Numbered from the stretch's first letter, positions 1 through 7,484 are shown. The stretch is DNA of 16,222 nt from Micavibrio sp. UBA5703 (GCA_002420015.1 DIHF01000001.1:10897-27118), one strand, 5' to 3'. Numbers and translations are program-made. The notes: generated by a model not told the origin, from the sequence alone.

Positions 1-435
1 GTGGCTCATGTTGGCGAGGAACATGGACTTCGCCTGCGTCGCCTCCTCGGCGATGCGCTTGGCTGCCGGCGCGATCGGATCGCCCTGGCCGGTCTTGCGC
101 CACTGCTTCACGGTCGCGTGGACCTCGGCCATGAAGTCGTGGAAGTGGACGCGCCGCTTGTCCTTGACGGGAAGGGTCTCGAAGAAGAGGTCCATCAGCA
201 TCGACTTGCCGCGCCCGACGCCGCCGTACATGTAAACGCCCTTGGGCGCTTCCTTCTTGCTCGCGCCAAATCCAAACAGACTTTGAAAAAAACCTTTGGG
301 CGCTTTTTGCCGCGCCCCGATAATTTCCCCATGCAACCGCTGAAGCGAGCGCACAGCGCTCTCCTGATAGGGGTCGGACTGAATTTCTTTTTTCGCCAGA
401 CGATGGCGGTATAGATCAAGCGGCGTTATCGGCAT
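1..435 (-). CDS. zapE: ZapE (AFG1-like ATPase), 5' part; chimeric at window edge
   Basis: ZapE is a P-loop ATPase that acts on the Z-ring at the division septum. The frame starts at ATG 435 (MPITPLDLYRHRLAKK) and runs off the window at base 1, giving 145 codons. The Walker A motif GGVGRGKS lies near residue 73 and is followed by LMDLFF and HFHDFM, all typical of ZapE. The family should then continue to a Walker B motif (CFDEF). Instead, after IAEEA (about residue 132) the frame reads TQAKSMFLANMSH, which is the phospho-acceptor region of a HisKA histidine kinase. Third-position GC also jumps, from roughly 55% upstream of base 240 to about 95% downstream, by hand count. The N-terminal half is secure as ZapE. 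The last 50 or so bases are probably not native. The start overlaps the tatC stop by 20 bases. serS, which often follows tatC in alphaproteobacteria, is absent here. Confidence 0.8.
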   Translation of the reverse strand, partial: MPITPLDLYRHRLAKKEIQSDPYQESAVRSLQRLHGEIIGARQKAPKGFFQSLFGFGASKKEAPKGVYMYGGVGRGKSMLMDLFFETLPVKDKRRVHFHDFMAEVHATVKQWRKTGQGDPIAPAAKRIAEEATQAKSMFLANMSH

Positions 436-1186
436 TCCGGGTATTATTATTGGCGCGGATCAAAAGGATTGAGACTTCGTACAGCGCCAATATTGGCACA
501 GCCAGAAGGATTTGGCTAATCACATCGGGCGGCGTAAGAAATGCTGCCACAGTAAAAATAATGATAATCGCGTATTTGCGGCCCTTGGCCAGCGTGTCGG
601 CGGTAATAATCCCTGCCCTGCCCATAAGGGTCAAAAGAACCGGAAGCTGGAAACAAAGCCCGAAAGAGAAAATCAGCGCCATCACAAGGTCGAGATACTC
701 CCCGACCCGTGCCTCAAGCTGGATCGGCAGAGCCGTTTCCGCGCCATTGTTTTGAAAGCTCAGGAAAAACGGCCAGGCCATCGGCAGCACGACAAAATAA
801 ACCATCGCCGCACCGAGAAAAAACAAAACCGGCGTTGCGACGAGAAACGGCAAAAATGCCTTTCTCTCGTTTTTGTAAAGGCCGGGCGCGATGAACAACC
901 ATATCTGAGCCAGCAATATCGGAAACGTCAGAAAAATCCCGGCGAAAAACGCGACCTTCACATAGGTAAAAAATGCCTCGGTCAGACCGGTGTAGATCAG
1001 CCGCTGGGAATCCCCCGGCTCCATCGCATCGGCCAGCGGCTGTACAAGAAAGCCATAGATGTGATCGACATAAACAAAACAAACCGCCGTCCCCGCCGCC
1101 ATCGCCGCAAGCGCCCACAAGAGCCTGCGGCGCAGCTCGATCAAATGCCCGGTCATGGGCTTGGCTTCATTATTAATATCGTTCAT
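416..1186 (-). CDS. tatC: Sec-independent translocase subunit TatC
   Basis: TatC is the multispanning inner-membrane subunit that binds twin-arginine signal peptides and, with TatA and TatB, exports folded proteins. The 256-residue product matches the family in length and sequence. The cytoplasmic N-terminal motif HLIELRRRLLW is at residues 14-24. IAPGLYKNERK follows near the second membrane span, then MVYFVVLPMAWPFF, and LTPPDVISQ sits before the last spans. Six hydrophobic segments are visible. ATG 1186 is preceded by AAGAAGA about seven bases upstream, and Met11 is an alternative start. Unlike tatA-tatB, this gene is separated from tatB by 226 bases filled with inverted repeats, so it may need its own promoter or be affected by RNA structure in that gap. 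Its stop overlaps the zapE start. Confidence 0.96.
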   Translation of the reverse strand: MNDINNEAKPMTGHLIELRRRLLWALAAMAAGTAVCFVYVDHIYGFLVQPLADAMEPGDSQRLIYTGLTEAFFTYVKVAFFAGIFLTFPILLAQIWLFIAPGLYKNERKAFLPFLVATPVLFFLGAAMVYFVVLPMAWPFFLSFQNNGAETALPIQLEARVGEYLDLVMALIFSFGLCFQLPVLLTLMGRAGIITADTLAKGRKYAIIIIFTVAAFLTPPDVISQILLAVPILALYEVSILLIRANNNTRNADNAA

Positions 1187-1207
1187 AGTTTTATCTTCTT
1201 TTTTATT

Positions 1208-1459
1208 AAACTACAGAGCGCACAGAGATAAACAGAGATTTACTACTTCCCTTTGTTCTTAATAGCTAACTCCAAAACCAGTGATATCCATTGAAATCCC
1301 CTTCACAGGAAGGCACAAAGACGCAAAGAAAAATAAAACCATTGTTATAAAAAAATTTCTTCTTTGTGCCTTTGCGTCTTTCTGTGAAACAAGCCATCCG
1401 GCCCGTCAGTATTTATGAGTTGGGTTGCTTCTCTGCGTTCTCTGCGCGCTCTGTAGTTG
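1208..1459. repeat. Outer inverted repeat enclosing the tatB-tatC gap
   Basis: The left arm (1208-1238) contains ACTACAGAGCGCACAGAGA. The right arm (1430-1459) is its imperfect reverse complement, with TCTGCGCGCTCTGTAGT. Together they enclose about 190 bases. The right arm lies inside the 3' end of tatB and encodes part of its C-terminal tail. A second inverted repeat of a different family (1302-1388) sits in the loop, so this is one palindrome nested in another. No coding sequence is seen between the arms outside tatB. Confidence 0.75.
1302..1388. repeat. Inner inverted repeat, CACAAAG/GCAAAG family
   Basis: The left arm (1302-1331) reads TTCACAGGAAGGCACAAAG and continues with ACGCAAAGAA. 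The right arm (1356-1388) is its near reverse complement, TTCTTTGTGCCTTTGC then GTCTTTCTGTGAA. The A+T-rich centre (1332-1355) would form the loop. The same family recurs at 11007-11099. It could act as a transcript stabiliser or attenuator between tatB and tatC, but this is inference. Confidence 0.8.
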
Positions 1460-1706
1460 AAAATTCTTCATCCGCTTCCGTCTCGTCGAAATCCTTCGCC
1501 TCGAAATTCACGGATTTGCGGATGTCGTCCAGATCGGACTCCCGCATAAAATCTTCAAACTGTTGCGTGAAAGCGTAACGGATATATTGCAGGCGGCGCA
1601 CGACCCGGCCAAGGTTATGCATCAATCCGGGAATTTCATCAGGCCCGAGAACCAGAACGGCCACGGCCATAATCACCAATAATTCCGCCCAGCTTAGATC
1701 GAGCAT
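1413..1706 (-). CDS. tatB: Sec-independent translocase subunit TatB
   Basis: TatB is a single-span membrane protein that forms the twin-arginine signal receptor complex with TatC. The 97-residue product has an N-terminal membrane helix (residues about 3-20, WAELLVIMAVAVLVLG), the family hinge GPDEIPGLM, then an amphipathic helix (NLGRVVRRLQYIRYAF) and an acidic tail. ATG 1706 lies 9 bases after the tatA stop. The last part, around STTERAENAEK, is encoded by one arm of an inverted repeat (1430-1459) whose partner lies beyond the stop codon. The natural C-terminus therefore appears to have been replaced or extended by a repeat element. TatB tails vary in sequence and length, so the protein is probably functional. 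Confidence 0.95.
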   Translation of the reverse strand: MLDLSWAELLVIMAVAVLVLGPDEIPGLMHNLGRVVRRLQYIRYAFTQQFEDFMRESDLDDIRKSVNFEAKDFDETEADEEFSTTERAENAEKQPNS

Positions 1707-1715
1707 GCATAATTT

Positions 1716-1904
1716 TTATGGTTGGTCTTTTTCTTTGGATTTGTCCGTAATGCTTTTCTTTGGGGCATCTTCATCCTTCATCCCCTTTTTGAAGCTCTGG
1801 ATTCCCTTGGCAAGGTTTTCCATGATGCCAGGCACGCGGCTCGAGCCGAACAGCAAAAGAACAAGAACTAGAACTAGCAATAATTGTAACGGTCCTGGGC
1901 TCAT
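1716..1904 (-). CDS. tatA: Sec-independent translocase subunit TatA
   Basis: TatA is the pore-forming subunit that oligomerises around the TatBC-substrate complex. The 62-residue product has a short leucine/valine-rich membrane helix (residues about 6-19), the FG hinge (Phe19-Gly20) and then SSRVPGIMENLAKGI followed by FKKGMKDE. This is the normal amphipathic helix and basic/acidic boundary of the family. The start is 3 bases after the scpB stop and the stop is 9 bases before tatB, so scpB-tatA-tatB is one tight transcription unit. The charged lysine/aspartate tail is typical and of normal length. Confidence 0.95.
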   Translation of the reverse strand: MSPGPLQLLLVLVLVLLLFGSSRVPGIMENLAKGIQSFKKGMKDEDAPKKSITDKSKEKDQP

Positions 1905-1907
1905 GAT

Positions 1908-2654
1908 CTAGGCGATCTCCCTTCTGTCTTCTAACAATTCTTCACTGTCATCGGCGTCATCATCGTCTTCTTCATCTTCTGAGTCAAATTCCGCATCGGA
2001 GTCCTCTTCGTCCTCGAAGGCATCGTCATCTTCTTCCTCGTCTTCATCCTCGTCGTCCGAGTCGCTTTCCGGCATATCGAACATGTCCTTGGTGCCGGGA
2101 ATGGTTTCAATCGCCGGGCGGCGGTCGAGCATGCCGGAGGCCTTAAGGTCTTCCATCCCCGGCAGATCGGTCAGCGCCTCAAGGCTGAAATGGTCGAGAA
2201 AGGCAGGAGTCGTCACCCATGTCAGCGGGCGGCCCGGCGTTTCGCGCCTGCGGCCCGGCTTGATCCAGCCCAGTTCCATCAGCATGTCGACGGTTCCCTT
2301 ATGCGTGACAACGCCGCGAATATTCTCAATCTCCGCCCTTGTGACGGGCTGGTGGTAGGCGATGATCGCCAGCGTTTCCATCGCAGCGCGGGAGAGTTTC
2401 TTTTGAACTTGCCTCTGTAATTTCAGCAGATCGCCCAGATCATCCGCCGTGCGGAACGCCCAGTTCCCGTCCATCTGAATCAGGTTCACCCCGCGCCCCT
2501 TGTAATGCTCCTGCAGCTTCATCAACAAGCCGCCGACATCCGCGCCTTCGGGCATGCGCTCATAGATCGTCTTGGTCGTCAGCGGCTCCGCGCTGGCGAA
2601 TAACAGCGCTTCCAGAAGGCGCATATTGTCGTTTACAGGCTGTTGATCACTCAT
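1908..2654 (-). CDS. scpB: Segregation and condensation protein B (ScpB)
   Basis: ScpB is the winged-helix kleisin partner that joins ScpA and Smc in the bacterial condensin. The conserved core runs from LLEALLFASAEPLT (about residues 12-25) through MATLAIIAYHQPVTRAEIE to LGWIKPGRRRETPGRP, the recognisable signature. I chose ATG 2654 (MSDQQPVND), giving 248 residues, because GGGAG lies seven bases upstream; an earlier in-frame ATG at 2672 has no better site. The start overlaps the scpA stop by 8 bases. The last 55 or so residues are almost only Asp, Glu and Ser, encoded by a low-complexity GAA/GAT tract (about 1920-2070). Acidic ScpB tails are known in alphaproteobacteria, but this one is long. 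Confidence 0.94.
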   Translation of the reverse strand: MSDQQPVNDNMRLLEALLFASAEPLTTKTIYERMPEGADVGGLLMKLQEHYKGRGVNLIQMDGNWAFRTADDLGDLLKLQRQVQKKLSRAAMETLAIIAYHQPVTRAEIENIRGVVTHKGTVDMLMELGWIKPGRRRETPGRPLTWVTTPAFLDHFSLEALTDLPGMEDLKASGMLDRRPAIETIPGTKDMFDMPESDSDDEDEDEEEDDDAFEDEEDSDAEFDSEDEEDDDDADDSEELLEDRREIA

Positions 2655-3480
2655 TGGTTTCTCCCGCCACATCGCCTAAAGCGCGAAGGTAAATCGGACG
2701 AAATAGCCCGTCCTGCCTGATTTCAAGTTTCCCCTGTTTGACAAGCTCCAGCCCCGCTGTCAAGGTCGAAGCCAGCGCCGAGCGCCCATACAGTTTGTCC
2801 TTAATACCGTCCGGGATGAAACTTTCCAGCGTCGCCCAGACCGTCTGCAATCCCTTTTTCGGCAGGCTGCCCAGCATCCGCGTGAGGCGGCTCAAGGCCG
2901 CTTCGGTCGACATCAGGTTGAATGCCGGCAAATCGTAATGGCTTTCGTTTTTGCGCCTGTGGATATCGCCATAGGCCTTCAGCATATCGAAAAGGCTGAC
3001 ATCCCACGAGGTATCCGTAATCGTCTGCAAGCCCTCCGGCATGCCGCGCGGGAAAATCTGCTGGCCGAGTTGCGGCAGGTCCATAAGTTTCTTTGCGGAA
3101 TCCTGCATCGACTGCAAACGGCGGAGCTGGAATTGCAGGGCTTCGGCCATTTCCTCGGCGCTGTATTCTTCGTCGTCCTCCTGCTTGGGCAAAAGAAGCC
3201 GCGACTTCAGATAAGCCAGCCACGCCGCCATGACAAGATATTCCGCCGCCAGTTCAAGGTTGCGCATCTTGGCGCGCTCAATGAAACCGAGATACTGCCG
3301 CGCAAGCTGTAAAATGGAAATCTTGGTGATATCAACCTTTTGATTGCGCGCAAGCTCTAGCAGCACATCGATCGGGCCTTCAAAGCCGTCGATGTTGAGC
3401 AATAGCTTATCCGCCTCATCAACCTGCGAGGCGATCTCGCTGCGCGGCGGGTCTTCCTGAAACTGGGCGGCTTGCGTCAT
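2647..3480 (-). CDS. scpA: Segregation and condensation protein A (ScpA, kleisin)
   Basis: ScpA bridges the two heads of the Smc dimer and carries ScpB, helping to condense and separate the chromosome. The 277-residue length is normal. The kleisin N-terminal signature FEGPIDVLLELARNQKVDI lies at about residues 33-51. It is followed by AAEYLVMAAWLAYLKSRLLLP, a conserved helix. The C-terminal winged-helix part includes LELVKQGKLEIRQDGLF. Start ATG 3480 forms an ATGA overlap with the nagZ stop, and the stop overlaps scpB by 8 bases, so nagZ, scpA and scpB are probably translated in a coupled way. Confidence 0.95.
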   Translation of the reverse strand: MTQAAQFQEDPPRSEIASQVDEADKLLLNIDGFEGPIDVLLELARNQKVDITKISILQLARQYLGFIERAKMRNLELAAEYLVMAAWLAYLKSRLLLPKQEDDEEYSAEEMAEALQFQLRRLQSMQDSAKKLMDLPQLGQQIFPRGMPEGLQTITDTSWDVSLFDMLKAYGDIHRRKNESHYDLPAFNLMSTEAALSRLTRMLGSLPKKGLQTVWATLESFIPDGIKDKLYGRSALASTLTAGLELVKQGKLEIRQDGLFRPIYLRALGDVAGETNE

Positions 3481-4460
3481 GCCGCCACTTTCCGAAATTC
3501 CACCGCCTTTTGCAAGCGTTCCAGCGCCTTTTGGCTCAATTTAGGCACAGATTCAGCGATTTTCTCCATAATCTCGAGCTTTCCGGCGCAATATAGGGCG
3601 GCATCGCATCCAGATTCGAGCACCGCGCCGCAGCGTTCTGGCACCCTGCCATAGCCCGCCAAGGCCTCCATATCGAGGTCGTCGCTGAGTAAAAACCCGT
3701 CAAAACCGATCGAACGGCGGATAATCCCTTCAATTCCCGGCTTTGAAACCGTAATCGGGTGATCGGGGTCGACCGCCGTGTAAACCACATGCGCAGTCAT
3801 GCCCCAGACGGCCCGCCCGACTTCCGATCCGGCCACAACGCGGAACGGCTCGAAATCCGTATGCATCATGGCGCTCAAGGGCGCATCCACCACCGGCAAT
3901 TCCTTGTGCGAGTCGGCGGCAGCGCGTCCGTGGCCGGGAATGTGCTTGATAACGGGCGTGATCCCTGCGGCCAGATAATGCCGGCACACGGACAAACCCA
4001 GTTGCGCGACAAGCTGCGGATCTGCAGAAAAAGCACGATCGCCGATCACCTCATCCGTCTGCGGCGCGAGGACATCCAGCACAGGGGCGCAATTCACATC
4101 CACCCCCGCCGCAACCAATTCCTCCGCGATCTGCAAGGTCGAAAAGCCCAGCGATTCAACCGCGCCCTCAAAATCACCGTTTTCCGCCCGTTCGCCAAAG
4201 ACGCGCATCGGTTCGTGCTGCCGCCAGTACGGGGGCTTCAGGCGCTGAACCCTGCCCCCCTCCTGATCGATCAGTATCGGGCAATGCCAGCCCACGCAAT
4301 CCCGCAGATCGTCTGTCAATTTTCTGACCTGCTGCGGATTGACACAGTTGCGCGCAAAAAGAATGAAGCCCAGCGGGCTGGAGGCACGAAAAAAATCTCT
4401 CTCTTTTTCGTTTAACGCCGGCCCCGCCAACGAAAATATAACCGCCTGTGAGTTTTTCAT
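3477..4460 (-). CDS. nagZ: Beta-N-acetylhexosaminidase NagZ
   Basis: NagZ is the cytoplasmic glycoside hydrolase family 3 enzyme that removes GlcNAc from anhydro-muropeptides in peptidoglycan recycling. The 327-residue product is of family length. It has LIDQEGGRVQRL (residues 63-74), the acid/base loop KHIPGHG (172-178) with Asp183-Ser-His185, and SDDLDMEA (259-266) containing the predicted nucleophile Asp260. No signal peptide is seen, in agreement with cytoplasmic action. Start ATG 4460 overlaps the Nudix stop as ATGA, and its own stop overlaps scpA. nagZ next to scpAB and a SPOR protein is a standard alphaproteobacterial arrangement. Confidence 0.95.
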   Translation of the reverse strand: MKNSQAVIFSLAGPALNEKERDFFRASSPLGFILFARNCVNPQQVRKLTDDLRDCVGWHCPILIDQEGGRVQRLKPPYWRQHEPMRVFGERAENGDFEGAVESLGFSTLQIAEELVAAGVDVNCAPVLDVLAPQTDEVIGDRAFSADPQLVAQLGLSVCRHYLAAGITPVIKHIPGHGRAAADSHKELPVVDAPLSAMMHTDFEPFRVVAGSEVGRAVWGMTAHVVYTAVDPDHPITVSKPGIEGIIRRSIGFDGFLLSDDLDMEALAGYGRVPERCGAVLESGCDAALYCAGKLEIMEKIAESVPKLSQKALERLQKAVEFRKVAA

Positions 4461-4936
4461 TTTAATAACCCTCTATCCCTGCACTCACATAACGCCCAAC
4501 GGACGTAATCCATAACCTTGTCATGAGACAATGCCTCTTCAACACTGTCATAATATCGACCTTCGCATTCATAAACGCCCGTGATCGTGCCTTCCTTGTC
4601 ATGCCAGAAATGCACATGAACCAACTCACTATGGCCTGTGAAACCTTCGCTAAGCGCCCCAAGAAAAATTACATCTTCCTTCTGAACCTGTGCGCCCAGT
4701 TCCTCATGCAATTCCCTGACCAAAGCCTCCATAACGCTTTCGCCTGATTCAACATGCCCCCCAAAAGTTGTCAAACACCCCGCTGAGCTGCCCCAATCCA
4801 AGGGGCGCTGCTGAAGTAAAATCTTATTTTCCCGGGTTAAGACAACACAATCCGCAAGATGCTTTTTAAAAGCAGCAACATCTACATTTTCAATATCCAC
4901 GAAACGTATCGATTCTGAAAAGGAGCGAGAATTCAT
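4457..4936 (-). CDS. Nudix (MutT-like) hydrolase
   Basis: This is a Nudix pyrophosphohydrolase of 159 residues. The Nudix box is complete: Gly-His-Val-Glu-Ser-Gly-Glu, seven residues, then RELHEELG (about residues 71-93). Substrate cannot be told from the sequence; nucleotide diphosphate derivatives are usual. LADCVVLTRENKILLQQRP precedes the box, as in MutT-type folds. ATG 4936 is the only upstream Met, and no clear ribosome site precedes it because the repeat at 4941-5096 lies directly upstream. The stop overlaps the nagZ start by 4 bases. By eye the gene is more A+T-rich than its neighbours. I do not know this gene as a usual member of the nagZ-scp-tat block, so it may be a later insertion. 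Confidence 0.9.
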   Translation of the reverse strand: MNSRSFSESIRFVDIENVDVAAFKKHLADCVVLTRENKILLQQRPLDWGSSAGCLTTFGGHVESGESVMEALVRELHEELGAQVQKEDVIFLGALSEGFTGHSELVHVHFWHDKEGTITGVYECEGRYYDSVEEALSHDKVMDYVRWALCECRDRGLLK

Positions 4937-4940
4937 CAGT

Positions 4941-5096
4941 TAAAAACCACAGATAAACACAGATGAACGCGGATACCCACCCCTGCCTTCCCCGCGCAAG
5001 CGGGGATCTCTGCGACAAACCCAAGACTCCCGCTTTCGCGGGAAAGACAATATTATTGTCATCTGCGTTTATCTGTGTTCATCCGTGGTTTAAAAA
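4941..5096. repeat. Nested inverted repeat between SPOR gene and Nudix gene
   Basis: The outer arms are 4941-4974 (AACCACAGATAAACACAGAT) and 5060-5096 (reverse-complement match, ATCTGTGTTCATCCGTGGTT). Inside are two perfect short hairpins: TCCCCG/CGGGGA (4989-4994 with 5001-5006) and TCCCGC/GCGGGA (5028-5033 with 5038-5043). The inner pair resembles the two ends of the element at 10945-11175. The element fills the whole 165-base gap, so transcription from the SPOR gene into the Nudix gene would have to pass it. Confidence 0.8.
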
Positions 5097-5101
5097 ACGT
5101 A

Positions 5102-6208
5102 CTACTTCGTCACCAGACAGGCATCGGGCTTTTGCGCCTTGATGCGGTCGCAAAGCGAAGCTGCATATTCCTTGCTGTAAGGACCGACACGGACGCGGTA
5201 GAAAGTGCCGCGCGCGCCAAGATTGGCTTCCTGCACGTTGTAATCCAGCCCTGCAAGCTCGGACGAAAACTTTTTCTGCAGCTTGGCCCATTCGGCGGTC
5301 GTTGCGTCTTTAGTCGGAACGCTGGCGAGCTGGACGAAATAATCACCCGGCGCGGCAACCGAAGAAATAGCGCCCGAAGCGGCCCCGGCAGCCGGTTCAA
5401 CCGCTGCGGCCTGTTCAGCCTCATCGGCGGAAGGAACCGCCACCTCGGCAACAACCCTCTCGGCTGCCGCCGCCGCTTCCTGCGAAGCTTTGGCGTTGGC
5501 GATAGCCTGCGCGGGCGCAGCAGCCTCAGCGCCATCCTTTTTCTCCAGAACCGACTGCACGAAAGCAATCGTGTCGGGTGATGCGCCCGGCGTATGCAAC
5601 TCCGGTCGATGCGCTGCGGTCTCGGTCACTGTACCCGGCTTGGTCGGGCGCGCCAGTTCTTCCGGCGGAATATTGACGACTTCCTGTTTTACAATGGTTA
5701 CGCCGCCCGTTGCATCGGCAGCGGAATCATCCGCCTCGTCTTCCGCAGCATCCGGCACGGCTTCTTCTACCTGCTCGCCGATAGCGGCCATCTTGTCGAC
5801 GGCTTCTTCCTGCTCGTCGCTGGCCAGAAGATTTTCAATCGGCTGTTCCGCGTTCTGATTGACCGGGCCTTGCACGGTATCGAACACCGTGCTGTCGCGG
5901 AAAGGAATATCCATGCCGCCGGGGCTGTCGGGATCGGCCTTGATCGGACCCGCGTCGGCCTGCACGACCGGAACGGCGACGTCCTCATCCTCCGCCGCGT
6001 CGGGATAGCTGGCAATGATAATACCGGCAAAACCGATACCCACCAGCAAAAGCAGGCATGTCGCCACCAGAGGGCTTTTCATCTGCGCCGCGATATTCGG
6101 GCCGAAAACCTTTTCGATGAAACCGCGCTCCTCGAACCCGGCGCCGGGCGCCTGACCGTAATGATCGTAGCCGTATTGCTGATTTTGAAAGCGGTGATCC
6201 TGATTCAT
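5102..6208 (-). CDS. SPOR-domain cell-envelope protein
   Basis: This is a bitopic inner-membrane protein with a periplasmic SPOR domain, which binds denuded septal peptidoglycan. I chose ATG 6208 (MNQDHRFQNQ), giving 368 residues, because longer starts run into dgt and the GGATGG just upstream is a weak ribosome site. The order is: a Gln/Tyr-rich cytoplasmic head (about 1-43), one membrane helix (about 45-68, PLVATCLLLLVGIGFAG), a long acidic, Ala-rich linker (about 69-285) and the C-terminal SPOR domain (about 288-368). The SPOR domain begins GDYFVQLASVP and includes YRVRVGPYSKEYA. It lies between dgt and nagZ, as in related genomes, except that argS, often found between dgt and this gene, is absent. 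The linker is low-complexity and would diverge fast. Confidence 0.9.
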   Translation of the reverse strand: MNQDHRFQNQQYGYDHYGQAPGAGFEERGFIEKVFGPNIAAQMKSPLVATCLLLLVGIGFAGIIIASYPDAAEDEDVAVPVVQADAGPIKADPDSPGGMDIPFRDSTVFDTVQGPVNQNAEQPIENLLASDEQEEAVDKMAAIGEQVEEAVPDAAEDEADDSAADATGGVTIVKQEVVNIPPEELARPTKPGTVTETAAHRPELHTPGASPDTIAFVQSVLEKKDGAEAAAPAQAIANAKASQEAAAAAERVVAEVAVPSADEAEQAAAVEPAAGAASGAISSVAAPGDYFVQLASVPTKDATTAEWAKLQKKFSSELAGLDYNVQEANLGARGTFYRVRVGPYSKEYAASLCDRIKAQKPDACLVTK

Positions 6209-6272
6209 GATATCCATCCCGTAAACGCAGTTGTGACGTGACAAGAGCCGTTGCGACTCAGCTTCAATAGTG

Positions 6273-7484
6273 TTAACGCAAATCCCCGTAAAGGTCAAAA
6301 AGCCGCTCATGCTCTTTGACCGCATATCTGTCGGTCATTCCGGCGATGTAATCGGCGATGACTCTGGCTCTGGCAGCCTCGTTCCGGTCACCCCCCGCCT
6401 CAAGAACGGCCTTTTGCCAGTGGTCCGGAAGCACCTTATAATTCCTGTGGAAAGCCTGAAAAAGGTCGCCGACGATGCGCTCGACCTTCAGATGTATCCG
6501 GTTCATGGTGTAGTGCTTGTACATGCGCTCGAACAAAAAGCCGCGCAGTTCATCCACCTTCCCCTTCATCGCGTTTGAAAAAGCAACCGTCTGCATTCCG
6601 GCCTTGCGGATATCGTCGGCGCTTTGCGGCTTGATTTTGGCAAGGCGTTTGTTGGTTTCCGCCAGCACATCGTCGACCATCGCGCCAAACATCTCGCGGA
6701 TCATCTCTTGCACGATATATCGGTGTTCAATCTTCTTGTATTTTCCGCGCACTGTCCGCAAAGATTCACGCAACAATTCAACATCATCAAGATCCTCAAG
6801 TGTGAACAGTCCGGCGCGCAAGCCGTCCTCCACATCGTGATTGTTATAGGCGATATCGTCCGAAAGCGCCGCCGCCTGCGCCTCAAGCGAAGCGTGGGTC
6901 TTCAACCCCAAATCAACCTTCTTTTGCAATTCCGACACCGCCACATGTAGCTTACCCTTCAATGGGCCGTTATGCTTGACCACGCCCTCCAGCGTCTCCC
7001 ATGTCAGATTAAGCCCGTTCCAGTCAGGATAGCGGCGCTCCAGCGTCGTCAGCACGCGCAGGGATTGGTCGTTATGATCGAACCCGCCAAAGTCTTTCAT
7101 GGCGCAGTTTAGAAACTCCTCCCCGATATGGGCGAAGGGCGTATGCCCAAGGTCATGCGCCAGCGCGATGCTTTCGGCCAGATCCTCGTTGATCATCAGG
7201 GCACGAGCGAGCGTTCTTGTGATCTGGGCAACTTCCAGCGTATGCGTCAGCCGGGTGCGGTGATGGTCGCCCTCATCGGCGACAAAGACTTGAGTCTTGT
7301 CCTTCAGGCGGCGGAAAGCGCTGGAATGGATGATCCGGTCCCGGTCGCGCTGAAACGGCGTTCTGTGGCGGCTTTCCGGTTCCTTGTGCACACGACCCCG
7401 GCTCTGGTCCGGGCGGCAGGCATAGGGCGCCAGCGGCAAGGCGCAATAATTATATGTTGTCTGATCTTTGGCGGGTTTGCTCAT
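6273..7484 (-). CDS. dgt: dGTPase-like HD-domain triphosphohydrolase
   Basis: This family hydrolyses dNTPs (dGTP best known) to the nucleoside and tripolyphosphate and so tunes the dNTP pool. From ATG 7484 the product is 403 residues, the usual size of the bacterial dGTPase-like type. The N-terminal signature RTPFQRDRDRIIHSSAFRRL lies at 41-60. The HD metal site includes TRLTHTLEV (His81) and AHDLGHTPF (His110-Asp111). A further conserved acidic stretch SDDIAYNNHDVEDGL follows. The longer frame from 7550 would read back through the divergent erpA start and is unlikely. The start-to-start gap to erpA is 28 bases, so both promoters must overlap. Confidence 0.93.
   Translation of the reverse strand: MSKPAKDQTTYNYCALPLAPYACRPDQSRGRVHKEPESRHRTPFQRDRDRIIHSSAFRRLKDKTQVFVADEGDHHRTRLTHTLEVAQITRTLARALMINEDLAESIALAHDLGHTPFAHIGEEFLNCAMKDFGGFDHNDQSLRVLTTLERRYPDWNGLNLTWETLEGVVKHNGPLKGKLHVAVSELQKKVDLGLKTHASLEAQAAALSDDIAYNNHDVEDGLRAGLFTLEDLDDVELLRESLRTVRGKYKKIEHRYIVQEMIREMFGAMVDDVLAETNKRLAKIKPQSADDIRKAGMQTVAFSNAMKGKVDELRGFLFERMYKHYTMNRIHLKVERIVGDLFQAFHRNYKVLPDHWQKAVLEAGGDRNEAARARVIADYIAGMTDRYAVKEHERLFDLYGDLR

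Noticed and set aside
1..414. Plus-strand open frame of 137 residues
   Set aside because: It is the complement of zapE; the minus-strand frame shows the Walker A motif and clear family sequence.
512..1231. Long plus-strand frame of 239 residues
   Set aside because: It is a Lys/Arg/Gln-rich shadow lying antisense to tatC, with no recognisable motif.
1302..1388. CRISPR-like repeats in the intergenic palindromes
   Set aside because: There are no regularly spaced direct repeats with unique spacers and no cas genes; these are single inverted repeats.
5594..6241. Plus-strand frame of 215 residues opposite the SPOR gene
   Set aside because: The SPOR gene explains the region; the opposite frame lacks family signatures and a ribosome site.
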